A stretch of 34,909 nt of DNA, from contig CAYYAQ010000046.1 in the NCBI GenBank assembly GCA_964469555.1, forward strand, positions 1 through 34,909, read 5' to 3'. The translations under genes and the position numbers were made by a program. Shown here one piece after another: positions 14,706 to 23,793 of this stretch. Within the stretch, counting starts at the first letter, position 1. The number at the start of each line of letters is the position of its first letter. The notes under the pieces were generated by a model. The model saw only the letters and a list, made by a program, of their open reading frames with translations, made no database searches and was not told where the DNA came from. This DNA is from CAYYAQ01 sp964469555 (GTDB lineage: Bacteria; Planctomycetota; UBA1135; UBA2386).

Positions 14706-16829
14706 TCAGCCCCGGACCTGGATCCCCGGCGAAGGGGTGAACCGTCGCCCGTGGGAGTCGGCGAGTTCGGCGAGCCTTCTGGCGATGCGAGCGATGCCTT
14801 CGGCTTTGGCGTACTTGGTGATCCCCCCGGTGAACGGCGGGAAGCCGATTCCCATGATCAGGCCGAGGTCCAGGTCGTCTTCGCTCTCGACCAGGCCGTC
14901 GTCGAGGCAGCGGTAGGCTTCGTCGACCATCGGGTAGATCAGGCGCTCGATGATCTCGGTGCGGCTCGGGGCCGGCTTCGCGGTCGTGGTCCCCCTCAGT
15001 TCGGCGATCACGGCAGACCCGCCCTCGGAGAGGATGCCACTGCCGGATTTCGTGCCGAGGTGTCCCGCCGCGACCATGGCGGAGAACAGTGGGGACGGTT
15101 GCACGCGTTCTGCGAACGCTGCGGACATGACTTCGCTGACCTTGTCGGCGACGTCGAACCCGACCTCGTCCATGAGGCGCGCGGGGCCCATCGGCAGGCC
15201 AAACTCGAGCATGACCTGGTCGATCCTCTGGGGATCACAACCCTCGACCATCATGCGTGCGGCTTCGTTGAGATACGGCGCGAGGCAGCGGTTCACGAGA
15301 AATCCCGGGCTGTCCTTGACGACCACGGGGAACTTGCCAAGGCGGACGGCGAGTTTGCACGTAGTGGCGATCGCCGCGTCGGAAGTGCGTGGCCCAACGA
15401 TGACCTCGACCAGCGGCATCTTCTCGGGTGGGTTGAAGAAGTGCATGCCGATCACGCGCTCCGGGTTCGGTAGACCCTCGGCCATCTGGTCGATCGGGAG
15501 CGATGACGTGTTGCTCGCGATGATCGCCTCGTCAGGCAGGCCCGCAGCCACGGCTTGGGCGAACAGCTTGCGCTTGACGTCGAGGTTCTCGACGACGGCC
15601 TCCAGGAAAAAGCCGACGCCGGTCAGCTTGCCCCAGTCGGTGGAGACGGCGAGACGATCCTGCGCCGCAGTCGCCTCGTGGACCTTCAGACTCTTGCGCC
15701 TGACCCGTTTTTGCAGGGCCTTCTCGAGTCGCGCCTTCGCGGTCGCCAGGGCGGTCTTCGCGAGATCGCACAGCCGCACGCGGAGTCCGCGGCTCGCCAG
15801 TGTGCCGGCGATGCCCGCGCCCATCGCTCCGCCTCCGATCACGTGCGCGGCGTGGATCGTCGTCGCATCGTTGCCCTTGCCCAGGCGTTTGCTGCGTTCC
15901 GTGAGGAAGTAGACGTGCACGAGAGCTTTGCAGGTCGGGCTGACGATGAGCTTGCCGAGAGCCCGGGCTTCGTTGGCGAAGCCGTCCTTCGCGCGCAGCC
16001 GGAACGCGTCGAGACAGAGATCGAGCGCGATAGGCGGAGCTTCGTAGAAGCGTGCCTGGCCGGTGGTGAGCTTCTTGAGGACCTTCCTGCGGACGATGCG
16101 CCGCAGGAGACCGACGCGGCTTATCCACTTGTTCATGCCCGCCAACCGACGAGTGGGTCGCTTGGCCCTGCGCTCGACGAGCTTCTTGACTTCCTCGCGT
16201 GCGCCCTCGATCAGTCGTGCCGACGGCACGATGCGGTCGATGACACCCGCGCGGAGCGCCCGGATCGGTTTCAGGGTCTTGCCCTGGAGGATGAGGTCGA
16301 GCGCCCTCGGCACGCCGATGAGACGCGAGAGACGCTGGGTTCCGCCGAAGCCGGGCACGATACCGAGCTTGACTTCGGGTAAGCCGATCAGTGTTGAGGC
16401 ATCGTCGCTCGCGACGCGCACGTCGAAGCAGAGAGCCATCTCCAGGCCGCCGCCCAGGCAGGGCCCCTCGATAGCGCCGACTACGGGGATGTCGAGTTCC
16501 TGGAACATGCCGAAGATGGTCTGCCCTTTTGTCGCCGCGCGCTCGCCCTCGGCCACGTCAGTGATCGACTGGATCAAGGAGATGTCGGCTCCCGCAGCGA
16601 ACATCTCCGCGCCGGGTCCGGTCACGATCAGTCCCTGGGTCTCCGTGTCGCTCTTCAGTCGATGGAGCACCTCCTTGAGGGAGTCGAGCCGGCGCTCGGT
16701 CAGGGTTACGACGTATTCCGAGTTCGCGCCGAGGCGGAGCGTGGCGATGCCGTCCGGCCCCGCGCTGAGATGCACGACTCCTTCCTGCAGGTCAGGAGTC
16801 ACGGTGTCGTTGACGGTCACTGACGTCAT
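14706..16829 (-). CDS. fadJ: bifunctional enoyl-CoA hydratase / 3-hydroxyacyl-CoA dehydrogenase
   Basis: 707 residues, the usual length of FadB/FadJ multifunctional beta-oxidation proteins. The N-terminal crotonase domain has the oxyanion segment GPCLGGGLEMALCFD and the catalytic-Glu segment LPEVKLGIVPGFGGTQ. The dehydrogenase domain has the NAD-binding GGGAMGAGIAGTLA, then NTSSLPI, GMHFFNP and the C-terminal 3HCDH domains. It hydrates enoyl-CoA and oxidises 3-hydroxyacyl-CoA in the cytoplasm. The ATG at 16829 has GGAGG 6 nt upstream and overlaps the thiolase stop (ATGA), so the two are coupled as in fadIJ operons. Upstream in-frame sequence is a shadow of the thiolase. Confidence 0.93.
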   Translation of the reverse strand: MTSVTVNDTVTPDLQEGVVHLSAGPDGIATLRLGANSEYVVTLTERRLDSLKEVLHRLKSDTETQGLIVTGPGAEMFAAGADISLIQSITDVAEGERAATKGQTIFGMFQELDIPVVGAIEGPCLGGGLEMALCFDVRVASDDASTLIGLPEVKLGIVPGFGGTQRLSRLIGVPRALDLILQGKTLKPIRALRAGVIDRIVPSARLIEGAREEVKKLVERRAKRPTRRLAGMNKWISRVGLLRRIVRRKVLKKLTTGQARFYEAPPIALDLCLDAFRLRAKDGFANEARALGKLIVSPTCKALVHVYFLTERSKRLGKGNDATTIHAAHVIGGGAMGAGIAGTLASRGLRVRLCDLAKTALATAKARLEKALQKRVRRKSLKVHEATAAQDRLAVSTDWGKLTGVGFFLEAVVENLDVKRKLFAQAVAAGLPDEAIIASNTSSLPIDQMAEGLPNPERVIGMHFFNPPEKMPLVEVIVGPRTSDAAIATTCKLAVRLGKFPVVVKDSPGFLVNRCLAPYLNEAARMMVEGCDPQRIDQVMLEFGLPMGPARLMDEVGFDVADKVSEVMSAAFAERVQPSPLFSAMVAAGHLGTKSGSGILSEGGSAVIAELRGTTTAKPAPSRTEIIERLIYPMVDEAYRCLDDGLVESEDDLDLGLIMGIGFPPFTGGITKYAKAEGIARIARRLAELADSHGRRFTPSPGIQVRG

Positions 16830-18119
16830 GCTACCTCCAGGGCGACAGCTTGGCCTTGCCCACCGCCGATGCACAGTGTTGCTAGACCGTGTCGTTTGTT
16901 GCGAACCCTCAGTTCGTGAGCGAGGGCTAGTACGATGCGCGCTCCCGTCGCGGCGATCGGGTGGCCGAGTGCGATCGCGCCGCCGTTCACGTTGAGTTCC
17001 TCGGGAGCGATCTCGCCGATCGGGTCGGACAGGCCGAGGTGTTCCCGGCAGTAGTCCTCGCTCGCGAAGGCCTTCTGGCAGGCCAGGACCTGTGCGGCGA
17101 ACGCTTCGTTGATCTCGAAGAGGTCGATGTCGTCGAAGTCGAGGCCCGCGTCGCGCAGCGCGATTGGTGTTGCGTGCACGGGTCCGAGTCCCATGACCCG
17201 CGGGTCGAGTCCGGCGTGTCCGTGACCGCGCACGATCGCGAGAGGTTGGAGGTCGAGTTGTTGGGCGCGCGACTCCGACATCACGAGCATCGCGGTGGCG
17301 CCGTCGCTCACCTGGCACGCGTTGCCGACCGTGACGTCGCCTTCGCGCTTGTCGAAGACCGGTCTGAGCTTGGCGAGCGAACTCAACGATTGGTCCGGGC
17401 GCACGCCGTTGTCGGCATCGACCAACTCCTTGTGATTCGGAGTGGTGGTCAGCGGAGTGATCTGCGAATCGAAGGAGCCGTGCTCCTTGGCCGACGCGGC
17501 CTTGGCGTGGGATTCCAGAGCGAACTCGTCCTGTTCTTCGCGGTTGATGCCGAATTGACGAGCCAGCAGATCGGCCGTGTTCCCCATCATCATCCCGGTG
17601 ACGGGGTCGGTCAGGCCCTCGAGGATCGCGACGCGCGGGGCGAGGAACGATGGCCGGAAGCTCGCGATGGTCTTGAGCTTCGCCATTCCGGTGCGAGCCT
17701 TCTGTAGCCGCGTGAAGAAGTCGACGAGCTTGTCACCCATCAACAGCGGGTACTTGGACATCGACTCGGCGCCGCCGATGAGGAAGATCTCGCCGTCACC
17801 GGCGCGCATCCTCATGCGCGCGGCGTGGAGGGACTCCATTCCTGACGCGCAGTTTCGCATGACGGTGACAGCCGGGACCTTCTCCGGGACGCCCGCGCGC
17901 AGGCTCGCGACACGGGCGACGTTNNNNNNNNNNGCCGGGGCCTGCGCACCCGAGGATGACCTCGTCGATCTGCTCCGGATCGATGCCGGTGCGATCGAGC
18001 ACTTCGCGGAAGACATGCGCCGCGAGATCACCCGCGGTGGCGTCCTTCAGCAGGGTCCCAGCTTTGCAGAACGGCGTCCGGTAGCCGTCGACGATGACCA
18101 ATCTCTCTTCAGCGCCCAT
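16826..18119 (-). CDS. fadI: acetyl-CoA acyltransferase (thiolase), interrupted by an N gap
   Basis: Thiolase closing the beta-oxidation cycle. The N-terminus from ATG 18119 reads MGAEERLVIVDGYRTPFCK and runs to ILGCAGPG. After 10 N the frame resumes with NVARVASLRAGV, followed by the nucleophile segment NCASGMESL, the His motif NGGAIALGHPIAATGAR and the C-terminal Cys motif LCIGGGQGQAV. The two sides lie in different frames across the N run, but little protein is missing compared with other thiolases, so the true gap is probably about the N length, off by one or two bases. About 430 residues expected, as in the FadI class. First step partner of FadJ. Confidence 0.9.
17924..17933. other. assembly gap (10 N)
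   Basis: Ten undetermined bases inside the thiolase gene. Because both flanks encode one thiolase in the correct order, this is a local gap and not a misjoin. Its true length is unknown. Confidence 0.97.
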
Positions 18120-18134
18120 GTCTTCTCTCTTTTC

Positions 18135-19622
18135 TCAGACAACCGGCCGTGAGTCCAGGAAGCGCTTTTCCTTGATCTCGGTCTCCATGCCGATCTTGTT
18201 CAGCATTCCTTCGAGCGACCTGAACTCGATGCGGTTTGGCGAGATCTCGATAGATCCCTTGAACGTCGAACCGATCTTCTTTTCGGTCGCTTCCTCATCG
18301 GCTCCGTCGCACAGCGCCACGTGGATCACGACCTGATCGACCTCGAGCGGGTCGTTGTCCTTCTTGACCAACTCGAGTTGCCACTCGTCGACTTCATTCA
18401 TGCCGCTGAGTATTTCGGCGCAGTCCTCGAGGTTGACGAGCGTGCCCTTGATCTTCAGGAGCTGCAGGTCCGTCAGGCTGCTCTCGCGCGTGAGATTGCT
18501 GCTGATGCGCGGCGTAGTTCGACCGCAGTGCGGACAGGGGTCGTAACGGATGCCGCCGCGCACAAGGTCGCCGGTGCGATACCGGAACACCGTGCTGCCG
18601 CGTCCGGTGATCGGCGTGAACACGAGTTCGCCGTCCTCGCCCTCGGGTACCACATCGCCGGTCTTCGGGTCGAGGACCTCGAAGATGCCGAGGTCGGGAT
18701 ACAGGTGGTAGCCCGAGTAGTCCTCGCAGTTCGAGGTTGGGCACTCTGCGAACGCCATGCGCGCTTCGGTGAAGCCGTACGTTCCGAATACGGACACGTC
18801 CTTCGCGCCCATCTCCTCGAGCATCCCGCGGATCTTCTGTTTCATGCCGGGCGGGACGCGCTCTGCGCCCAGCACGACGGTCTTCATGGCCGACATGTCG
18901 GCGCCTTCGCTGACGCCGCGGCGCAGGAGGTGGTAGACGTAGCCGGGGACGCCGAGCAACGCCTGGGCCTTCGTCCTCGCGATGGCTCGCAAGTCGCCGG
19001 AGCTACCCATGACCTTGCCGCCGCCGGTGCTCAGGACCATCAAGCCTTTCTCGAATCCGGCGCTGACGACCTGCCAGAACGCCAGGTGTGGTGCGTATGG
19101 GAACACGTTGGCGATGCGCATGTCGGATTCGATTCCGAGCACTTCGATCAGCCGGCTCCCGGTGGTGCGCAGGCTGTCGAGGTCATGGCGCGAGTAGAAG
19201 AACGGAACCGGCTCCGCGGAGCGTCCCGTCGTGAAGGTCATGAAGCAGGGATAGAACTCCTTGCGGAGCTCCTCCTTGATCCACTCCTTGCCCTTTGTCC
19301 AGGAATGCCACAGCAACGGGAGCTTTCGTGAGAGCGGCCAGGCACCGCGAATGCTCTCGGGATCCGGTTGCAGGATGAACTGCTTGAATTTCTGCGGCTC
19401 GTCGTCGCTGGGAATCAGATCGGACTTGCCCGAAGTCGGCATCCGACGCAGGTCGTCGACGGTCTTGATCTGCTCGGGCTTCACGCCGGAGCGGTCGAAC
19501 AACTCCCGATAGAACGGGCTGAATGGGTAGAGGTACTCACTGACGTACCTTCTCAGTTGTTCGTCTTGATACGCACGCGCCTGATCTCGTGACCAGTGTT
19601 CGACTTCTCGCCAGTTTGCCAT
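18135..19622 (-). CDS. phenylacetate-CoA ligase (PaaK)-like AMP-dependent acyl/aryl-CoA ligase
   Basis: 495 residues. N-terminal PaaK-like layout (SPFYRELFDRSGVKPEQIKTV), a modified AMP-loop FTTGRSAEPVPF in place of the usual SSGTTGKP, then GVPGYVYHLL, the adenylate-binding GTYGFTEARMAF, and the hinge region YRTGDLVRGG followed by a CPHCGRTTP Cys pair typical of the PaaK family. It would activate a carboxylic acid as CoA thioester. It is the first gene of the minus-strand fad operon, 15 bp before the thiolase, so a fatty or aromatic acid entering beta-oxidation is likely. The exact substrate is not predictable. The altered AMP loop lacks the standard Lys. Confidence 0.8.
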   Translation of the reverse strand: MANWREVEHWSRDQARAYQDEQLRRYVSEYLYPFSPFYRELFDRSGVKPEQIKTVDDLRRMPTSGKSDLIPSDDEPQKFKQFILQPDPESIRGAWPLSRKLPLLWHSWTKGKEWIKEELRKEFYPCFMTFTTGRSAEPVPFFYSRHDLDSLRTTGSRLIEVLGIESDMRIANVFPYAPHLAFWQVVSAGFEKGLMVLSTGGGKVMGSSGDLRAIARTKAQALLGVPGYVYHLLRRGVSEGADMSAMKTVVLGAERVPPGMKQKIRGMLEEMGAKDVSVFGTYGFTEARMAFAECPTSNCEDYSGYHLYPDLGIFEVLDPKTGDVVPEGEDGELVFTPITGRGSTVFRYRTGDLVRGGIRYDPCPHCGRTTPRISSNLTRESSLTDLQLLKIKGTLVNLEDCAEILSGMNEVDEWQLELVKKDNDPLEVDQVVIHVALCDGADEEATEKKIGSTFKGSIEISPNRIEFRSLEGMLNKIGMETEIKEKRFLDSRPVV

Positions 19623-19783
19623 AGTGCAGCCAGATTCAATCTCTACTAGCTTAACAAAGGCCGGTGGTTTCGGCCATGTTTCAGGCTACCCACGCCGACA
19701 ACCGATCTATCGGACATAGGGGGCATAGATCTTGTCCCGGTCCGGTGTGCATTTGATGGACAAACGTTGGCGAGACAAGCGCG
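19623..19783. promoter_or_regulatory. divergent promoter region with inverted repeats
   Basis: 161 bp between the divergent ligase and lipase starts, so it should hold promoters for the fad operon and the patatin gene. It contains AGATT-1-AATCT at 19632-19642, a small hairpin GGCCG/CGGCC at 19659-19675, and CCGAT-2-ATCGG at 19702-19713. One may be an operator for a shared fatty-acid regulator, but no regulator gene is adjacent. Confidence 0.45.
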
Positions 19784-21073
19784 GTGAGTGACGGCGAATC
19801 AAGGACGGGTTCACGGAAACAAATGACGCCCGGGGACGTAGCCGAAGGTGCCGCTGCGCCCGGCAGCGCGATGGATGATTTGAACGAGCAGACCGATGGG
19901 ACGAGCGGAACGGATGGTCAAGCGAATGGCGATTGGGCCAATGGCAGTGGATCCCACGCCCGACTCGCGCCCGACATCGACCGCGTAGAACGCGGCGGTT
20001 CTCGACGACCGAGAATCGTCCTCGTCCTCGGTGGGGGCGGCATGCGCGGTTGGAGTCACATCGGTGTGATCCGTGCCATCGAGCGTTTGGGCCTCCGTGT
20101 AGACGAGGTCATCGGCACCAGCATGGGGTCCGTGATCGGCGGGCTGTACGCGTGTGGCGAAGACTCGTTCGCTATCGAGAAAGTCGCGGAAGCGTTCTCC
20201 GTGAAGGACTACTTCAAGCTCAATCTGCTGAAGTTCCTGGTCAAGGGCTACCGCCACGCTTCCGTCTACAAGGGCAAGGCGTTCTACGAAGCCTTGCAAC
20301 ACTTCCTGCCGGAGGATGACTTCTCGAAGCTTCAGCGCCCGTTCTTCTGCAACGCGTTGTCGATGACCACGGGCGGCATGCAGTACTTCGGTTTGCCTGG
20401 CGCGCCGGCGGTCAAAATCGGTGACGCGGTCTACGCGAGTTGCACTCTGCCTGGAGTGTTCGAGCCGAAGGAGCTCGCCGGGGACTACTACATCGACGGT
20501 GGTATGGCGGAGACGCTGTGTCTGAAGCTCGCCCATTCTCGCGGTGCCGACCTGATCATCGCGTGCGACCTCGGGATCAAGGACCACCACACGAAGACGC
20601 CGTATCGCGCGACTCTGCCGCACATCTTGTTCCACACCTGGGACCTGATGGGGATCGTGCTGAACGAGCACAACCTTCACCGCTATGTCGACGAGAAGGT
20701 TGTTCTCATGCGTCCGAAGGTCGGACACATCGGCGTACTCGACTCACCGGACGTCTCAGAGCTGATCCGGTTGGGTGAGCGTGAAGCGCTCGAGATGCTG
20801 TCGACGCACCACCTGACCCGATACCTGTGCGACGAGGCGGCAGTGGAAGAGGTGGACCGGACGATCCGCAAGCCTCGCGACTACGTCGAAATCAACGTCG
20901 ACATGAATGCTTGCATCCACTGCGGCATTTGCGCGGTCACTTGCGCGACCGGTGGGTTCGCGAACGTGCCGCTGGGTGACGTCGTCCGCAAGCTCCACAG
21001 CTACGAGTGCACTCGTGACATGGCTTGCGAACGGGCCTGTCCGACGAAGGCGATTTGTCTGCAGAATCTGTAG
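19784..21073 (+). CDS. patatin-like phospholipase fused to a C-terminal 2[4Fe-4S] ferredoxin domain
   Basis: 429 residues. After a low-complexity polar N-terminus (about 1-75, Gly/Thr/Asp-rich), a patatin domain begins: oxyanion motif VLGGGGMRGWSHIGV, nucleophile elbow GTSMGS, and catalytic Asp in YYIDGGMAE, covering about 76-290. The last ~60 residues contain eight Cys: CIHCGICAVTC (Cx2Cx2Cx3C) and CTRDMACERACPTKAIC. This matches a two-cluster ferredoxin domain. Patatin hydrolases release fatty acids from lipids; a redox domain on one is unusual. It is divergent from the beta-oxidation operon, consistent with lipid turnover. The GTG at 19784 gives the longest product; ATG 19824 is an alternative start within the linker. 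Confidence 0.82.
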   Translation: MSDGESRTGSRKQMTPGDVAEGAAAPGSAMDDLNEQTDGTSGTDGQANGDWANGSGSHARLAPDIDRVERGGSRRPRIVLVLGGGGMRGWSHIGVIRAIERLGLRVDEVIGTSMGSVIGGLYACGEDSFAIEKVAEAFSVKDYFKLNLLKFLVKGYRHASVYKGKAFYEALQHFLPEDDFSKLQRPFFCNALSMTTGGMQYFGLPGAPAVKIGDAVYASCTLPGVFEPKELAGDYYIDGGMAETLCLKLAHSRGADLIIACDLGIKDHHTKTPYRATLPHILFHTWDLMGIVLNEHNLHRYVDEKVVLMRPKVGHIGVLDSPDVSELIRLGEREALEMLSTHHLTRYLCDEAAVEEVDRTIRKPRDYVEINVDMNACIHCGICAVTCATGGFANVPLGDVVRKLHSYECTRDMACERACPTKAICLQNL

Positions 21074-21207
21074 GGCGTGGTCTTTCCGCGGGCGCAACGA
21101 CCCGCATGGCGGCGACGGATTCACGGGTGTGCGGGCGCTGTTCCCTCAGTAGTAGGAAGTCTGCGCTCGCTCTGGCGCACGTCTGCGTGTTCCAGTATTC
21201 CACTGGC

Positions 21208-21935
21208 ATGCCCAAGCCGGTTTCTATCGTCGTCGGTGCTTCCTCTGGAATCGGAGAGTGCATCGCCCGCCGCCTCGCTACGGCGGGCGAGCAGGTCGCA
21301 TTGCTCGCGCGGCGCGGCGCCGAGGTCGAGCGCATCGCCAAAGAGATCAACGAGAGCGTGGGTGGGGAAGTTGCCGTCGGCGTCCAGCACGATGTCACGA
21401 AGTCTGGGACGGGATCGAAGCGAAGCTCGGCTCGGTCGGTTCGATGTACTTCGCGGCGGGCATCCTCGAGCACGTCGCGATGGACGAATTCGACACAGAG
21501 AAGGACAAACGGCACATCGATATCAACACGATCGGTTCCATCGCATGGGTCAACGCCGCCGCGCGCCGGTTCGCCCCGCGAGGAAGTGGCATGATCGTCG
21601 GCATCAGCAGCGTCGCACAGGATCGCGGGCGCGTCGGTCGTCCGGTCTACAACGCGTCGAAGTCCGGGATGGATACCCACCTCGAAGCCGTGCGGAATCG
21701 GATCTGGCGCAAGGGCGTCACGGTTACGACGATCCGACCGGGCATGGTGGAAACGCCGATGACAGCGGACATCGAAAAGCTGGTCTGGCCGATCTCGGCC
21801 GATCGGGCGGCAGAGCTGACAATTCGATGTGCGCGAAAGAACAAGGCGGTTGCGTACATTCCTGCGCGTTGGCGGCTGGTGATGTTCATCATCCGTTCGA
21901 TGCCGTCCTTCATCTTCCGAAAACTCAACGTGTGA
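21208..21935 (+). pseudogene. short-chain dehydrogenase (DprE2-like), frame broken near 21400
   Basis: The N-terminal Rossmann part from ATG 21208 (PKPVSIVVGASSGIGECIA, then QVALLARR) ends in VQHDVTK. From about 21402 a different frame continues (WDGIEAKLGSVGSMYFAAG) with the catalytic Ser in GISSVAQDRG, the YxxxK in VYNASKSGM, and a C-terminus with MFIIRSMPSFIFRKL, a membrane-associated helix seen in DprE2-like SDRs. About 10 residues normally present between DVT and the next helix are also missing, so a small deletion rather than one indel is implied. Either a real lesion or an assembly error. The stop overlaps the ATG of the FAD enzyme (TGATG). Confidence 0.75.
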
Positions 21936-23353
21936 TGACGGGTCTCTCCTGGACTGACGAAACGGTCCGAAGCTGGGGTATGGTCGCGAGTGGCCGCAGC
22001 GAGGTCCTACGACCGACGACGGCGGACGAAGTCGCCGAGGCGATGCGCGAGGTCACGGCTGGCGGCTTTCGCCTCGGGCTTCGCGGGGCGGGTTGCAGTT
22101 ATGGCGACGCCTCGATGAACACCGGCGGCAAGCTGCTGGATCTGAGCCGCATGAACAAGATCCTGTCGTTCGACGAGGACCTGGGCGAGGCGGTCGTGGA
22201 GCCTGGAGTGACGATCCGGCAGTTGTGGCGCTACTCGATCGAGCGAAGGCACTGGCCGATGGTTGTGCCGGGCACCATGGAGGTGACGTGCGGCGGTGCG
22301 GCTGCGATGAACATCCACGGCAAGAACAACTTCGCCGTGGGGACATTCGGCGACAACATCGTCGAGTTTACGATGCTCACGCCGACCGGCGAGATGCTCG
22401 AGTGCAACCGCGAGCAGAATGCGGACGTGTTCCACGCGGCGATCGGCGGGTTTGGCATGCTCGGCGTGTTCCTCTCGATGCGGTTGAAGTTGAAGAGGGT
22501 GTACTCCGGGCGCATGCGCGTGACCTCGATCGCGACCAAGGACCTCGAGGCTGGCCTCGACTATCTCGAGCAGCATCGCGTCGACGCTGACTACCTCGTC
22601 GGGTGGCTCGATCTCCACGCGCGGGGCAAGGCGCTCGGTCGTGGTGCGATCCACCACGCCGACCATCCCGCACCCGGCGAAGATCCGGACGGCGAGAAGA
22701 TGATGAGTGCGACGCGCCAGGACGTGCCAGCGAACCTGTTCGGGGTCATTCCCAAGGGTTGGATCTGGCCAGGCATGTGGTTGTTCTTGCAGTGCGGGCT
22801 GTGGAGGTTCGTCAACTCCGCGAAGTACTACGCCGGTGTGCGCGAGGCGAAGCATCCTCCGTACCTGCAGACACACGGTGGGTTCCAGTTCCTGCTCGAC
22901 TACGTTCCGAACTGGAAGAAGATGACGAACCCCGGCGGGTTGATCCAATTCCAGCCGTTCGTCCCGAAGGACGACGCGGCGTGCGTCTACCGCACGCTGA
23001 TCGAGATGAGTCACAAGGAGGGTCTGGTGCCGTATCTCGGCGTTCTCAAGCGCCACCGACCGGATCCGTTCCTGATGACGCACGCCGTCGATGGGTTCTC
23101 ACTCGCGATGGACTTCTCCGTGAAGCGGCGGCGCAAGGATCGCCTGTGGGCGTTGTGCCAGCGCATGGCGGAGGTCGTGCTCGACGCGGGCGGGCGGTTC
23201 TACTACGCGAAGGACTCGGTTCTCGCGGAATCGTCGTTCACGCGGATCCACGGTGAAGACGCCGTGCAGCAGTTCCGTGCGTTGAAGGCGCGACTCGATC
23301 CCCAAAACATCCTGTCCACGGACCTGTCGCGGCGCATGCTCGGCGAATCGTGA
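21935..23353 (+). CDS. FAD-dependent oxidoreductase, DprE1-like
   Basis: 472 residues of the vanillyl-alcohol-oxidase fold. The FAD domain has LRPTTADEVAEAM, GAGCSYGDASMNTGG, VPGTMEVTCGGAAAMNIHGKNN and GGFGMLGVFLSM. The C-terminal substrate domain ends with GGRFYYAKDSVLAE and ILSTDLSRRML, matching the DprE1 end (LAKDSR...SDMARRLEL). DprE1 oxidises decaprenyl-phospho-ribose, and an SDR (DprE2) then reduces it to the arabinose form; the adjacent SDR fits that partnership. Other members of the fold (DHCR24, sugar lactone oxidases) cannot be excluded. Start ATG 21935 overlaps the SDR stop. Confidence 0.82.
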   Translation: MTGLSWTDETVRSWGMVASGRSEVLRPTTADEVAEAMREVTAGGFRLGLRGAGCSYGDASMNTGGKLLDLSRMNKILSFDEDLGEAVVEPGVTIRQLWRYSIERRHWPMVVPGTMEVTCGGAAAMNIHGKNNFAVGTFGDNIVEFTMLTPTGEMLECNREQNADVFHAAIGGFGMLGVFLSMRLKLKRVYSGRMRVTSIATKDLEAGLDYLEQHRVDADYLVGWLDLHARGKALGRGAIHHADHPAPGEDPDGEKMMSATRQDVPANLFGVIPKGWIWPGMWLFLQCGLWRFVNSAKYYAGVREAKHPPYLQTHGGFQFLLDYVPNWKKMTNPGGLIQFQPFVPKDDAACVYRTLIEMSHKEGLVPYLGVLKRHRPDPFLMTHAVDGFSLAMDFSVKRRRKDRLWALCQRMAEVVLDAGGRFYYAKDSVLAESSFTRIHGEDAVQQFRALKARLDPQNILSTDLSRRMLGES

Positions 23354-23709
23354 CACTCCCCGGCCCAGATCAGATCCGTGCAGCGATCGCTTTGTTGAAC
23401 GCGGTCGAGAAGAAGGTGCTCGGCGGGATGATCGTGCTCATGATCCAGAACCACACGCGGATCAAGGACCAGGAGTGGGTCGCCGAGAACTTCACGAGAC
23501 TCTCCGTCGGCGCTCTCGGCCTCGAACAAGAGCGCGAGGTCGACGCGGATATCGAAGAGGTGAGCAAGTTCATCGAGACCAGCATGGGGCCAGTGCTGAA
23601 CGCGGCGTTCCCCCTGTTTGCGCAGGTCGCGACGGACATGCAGGTGAAGACCGGCTCGCAGGGTTTCACGCTCGAAGCTGCCTGCACGCAGGCTCTCACC
23701 TACTTCTAG
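23350..23709 (+). CDS. small protein of unknown function
   Basis: 119 residues from a GTG that overlaps the oxidoreductase stop (GTGA), implying co-translation. Mostly helical: an N-terminal amphipathic helix (DQIRAAIALLNAVEKKVLGGMIVLM), a central acidic helix, and a C-terminal segment with a single Cys. No signal peptide or named motif; not a recognised family. The tight overlap suggests a role with the DprE1-like enzyme. Confidence 0.7.
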   Translation: MTLPGPDQIRAAIALLNAVEKKVLGGMIVLMIQNHTRIKDQEWVAENFTRLSVGALGLEQEREVDADIEEVSKFIETSMGPVLNAAFPLFAQVATDMQVKTGSQGFTLEAACTQALTYF

Positions 23710-23793
23710 GTACGGGATCTTTCCGTGCTTTCGGACATGCCGGTCCGATCGCTTCGAGTGGGGGACTTCCCATCGCGCCGCCGACAGGGTTCC

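Noticed and set aside
17924..17933. N run as evidence of a chimeric contig
   Set aside because: Both sides encode adjacent parts of one thiolase in the correct orientation.
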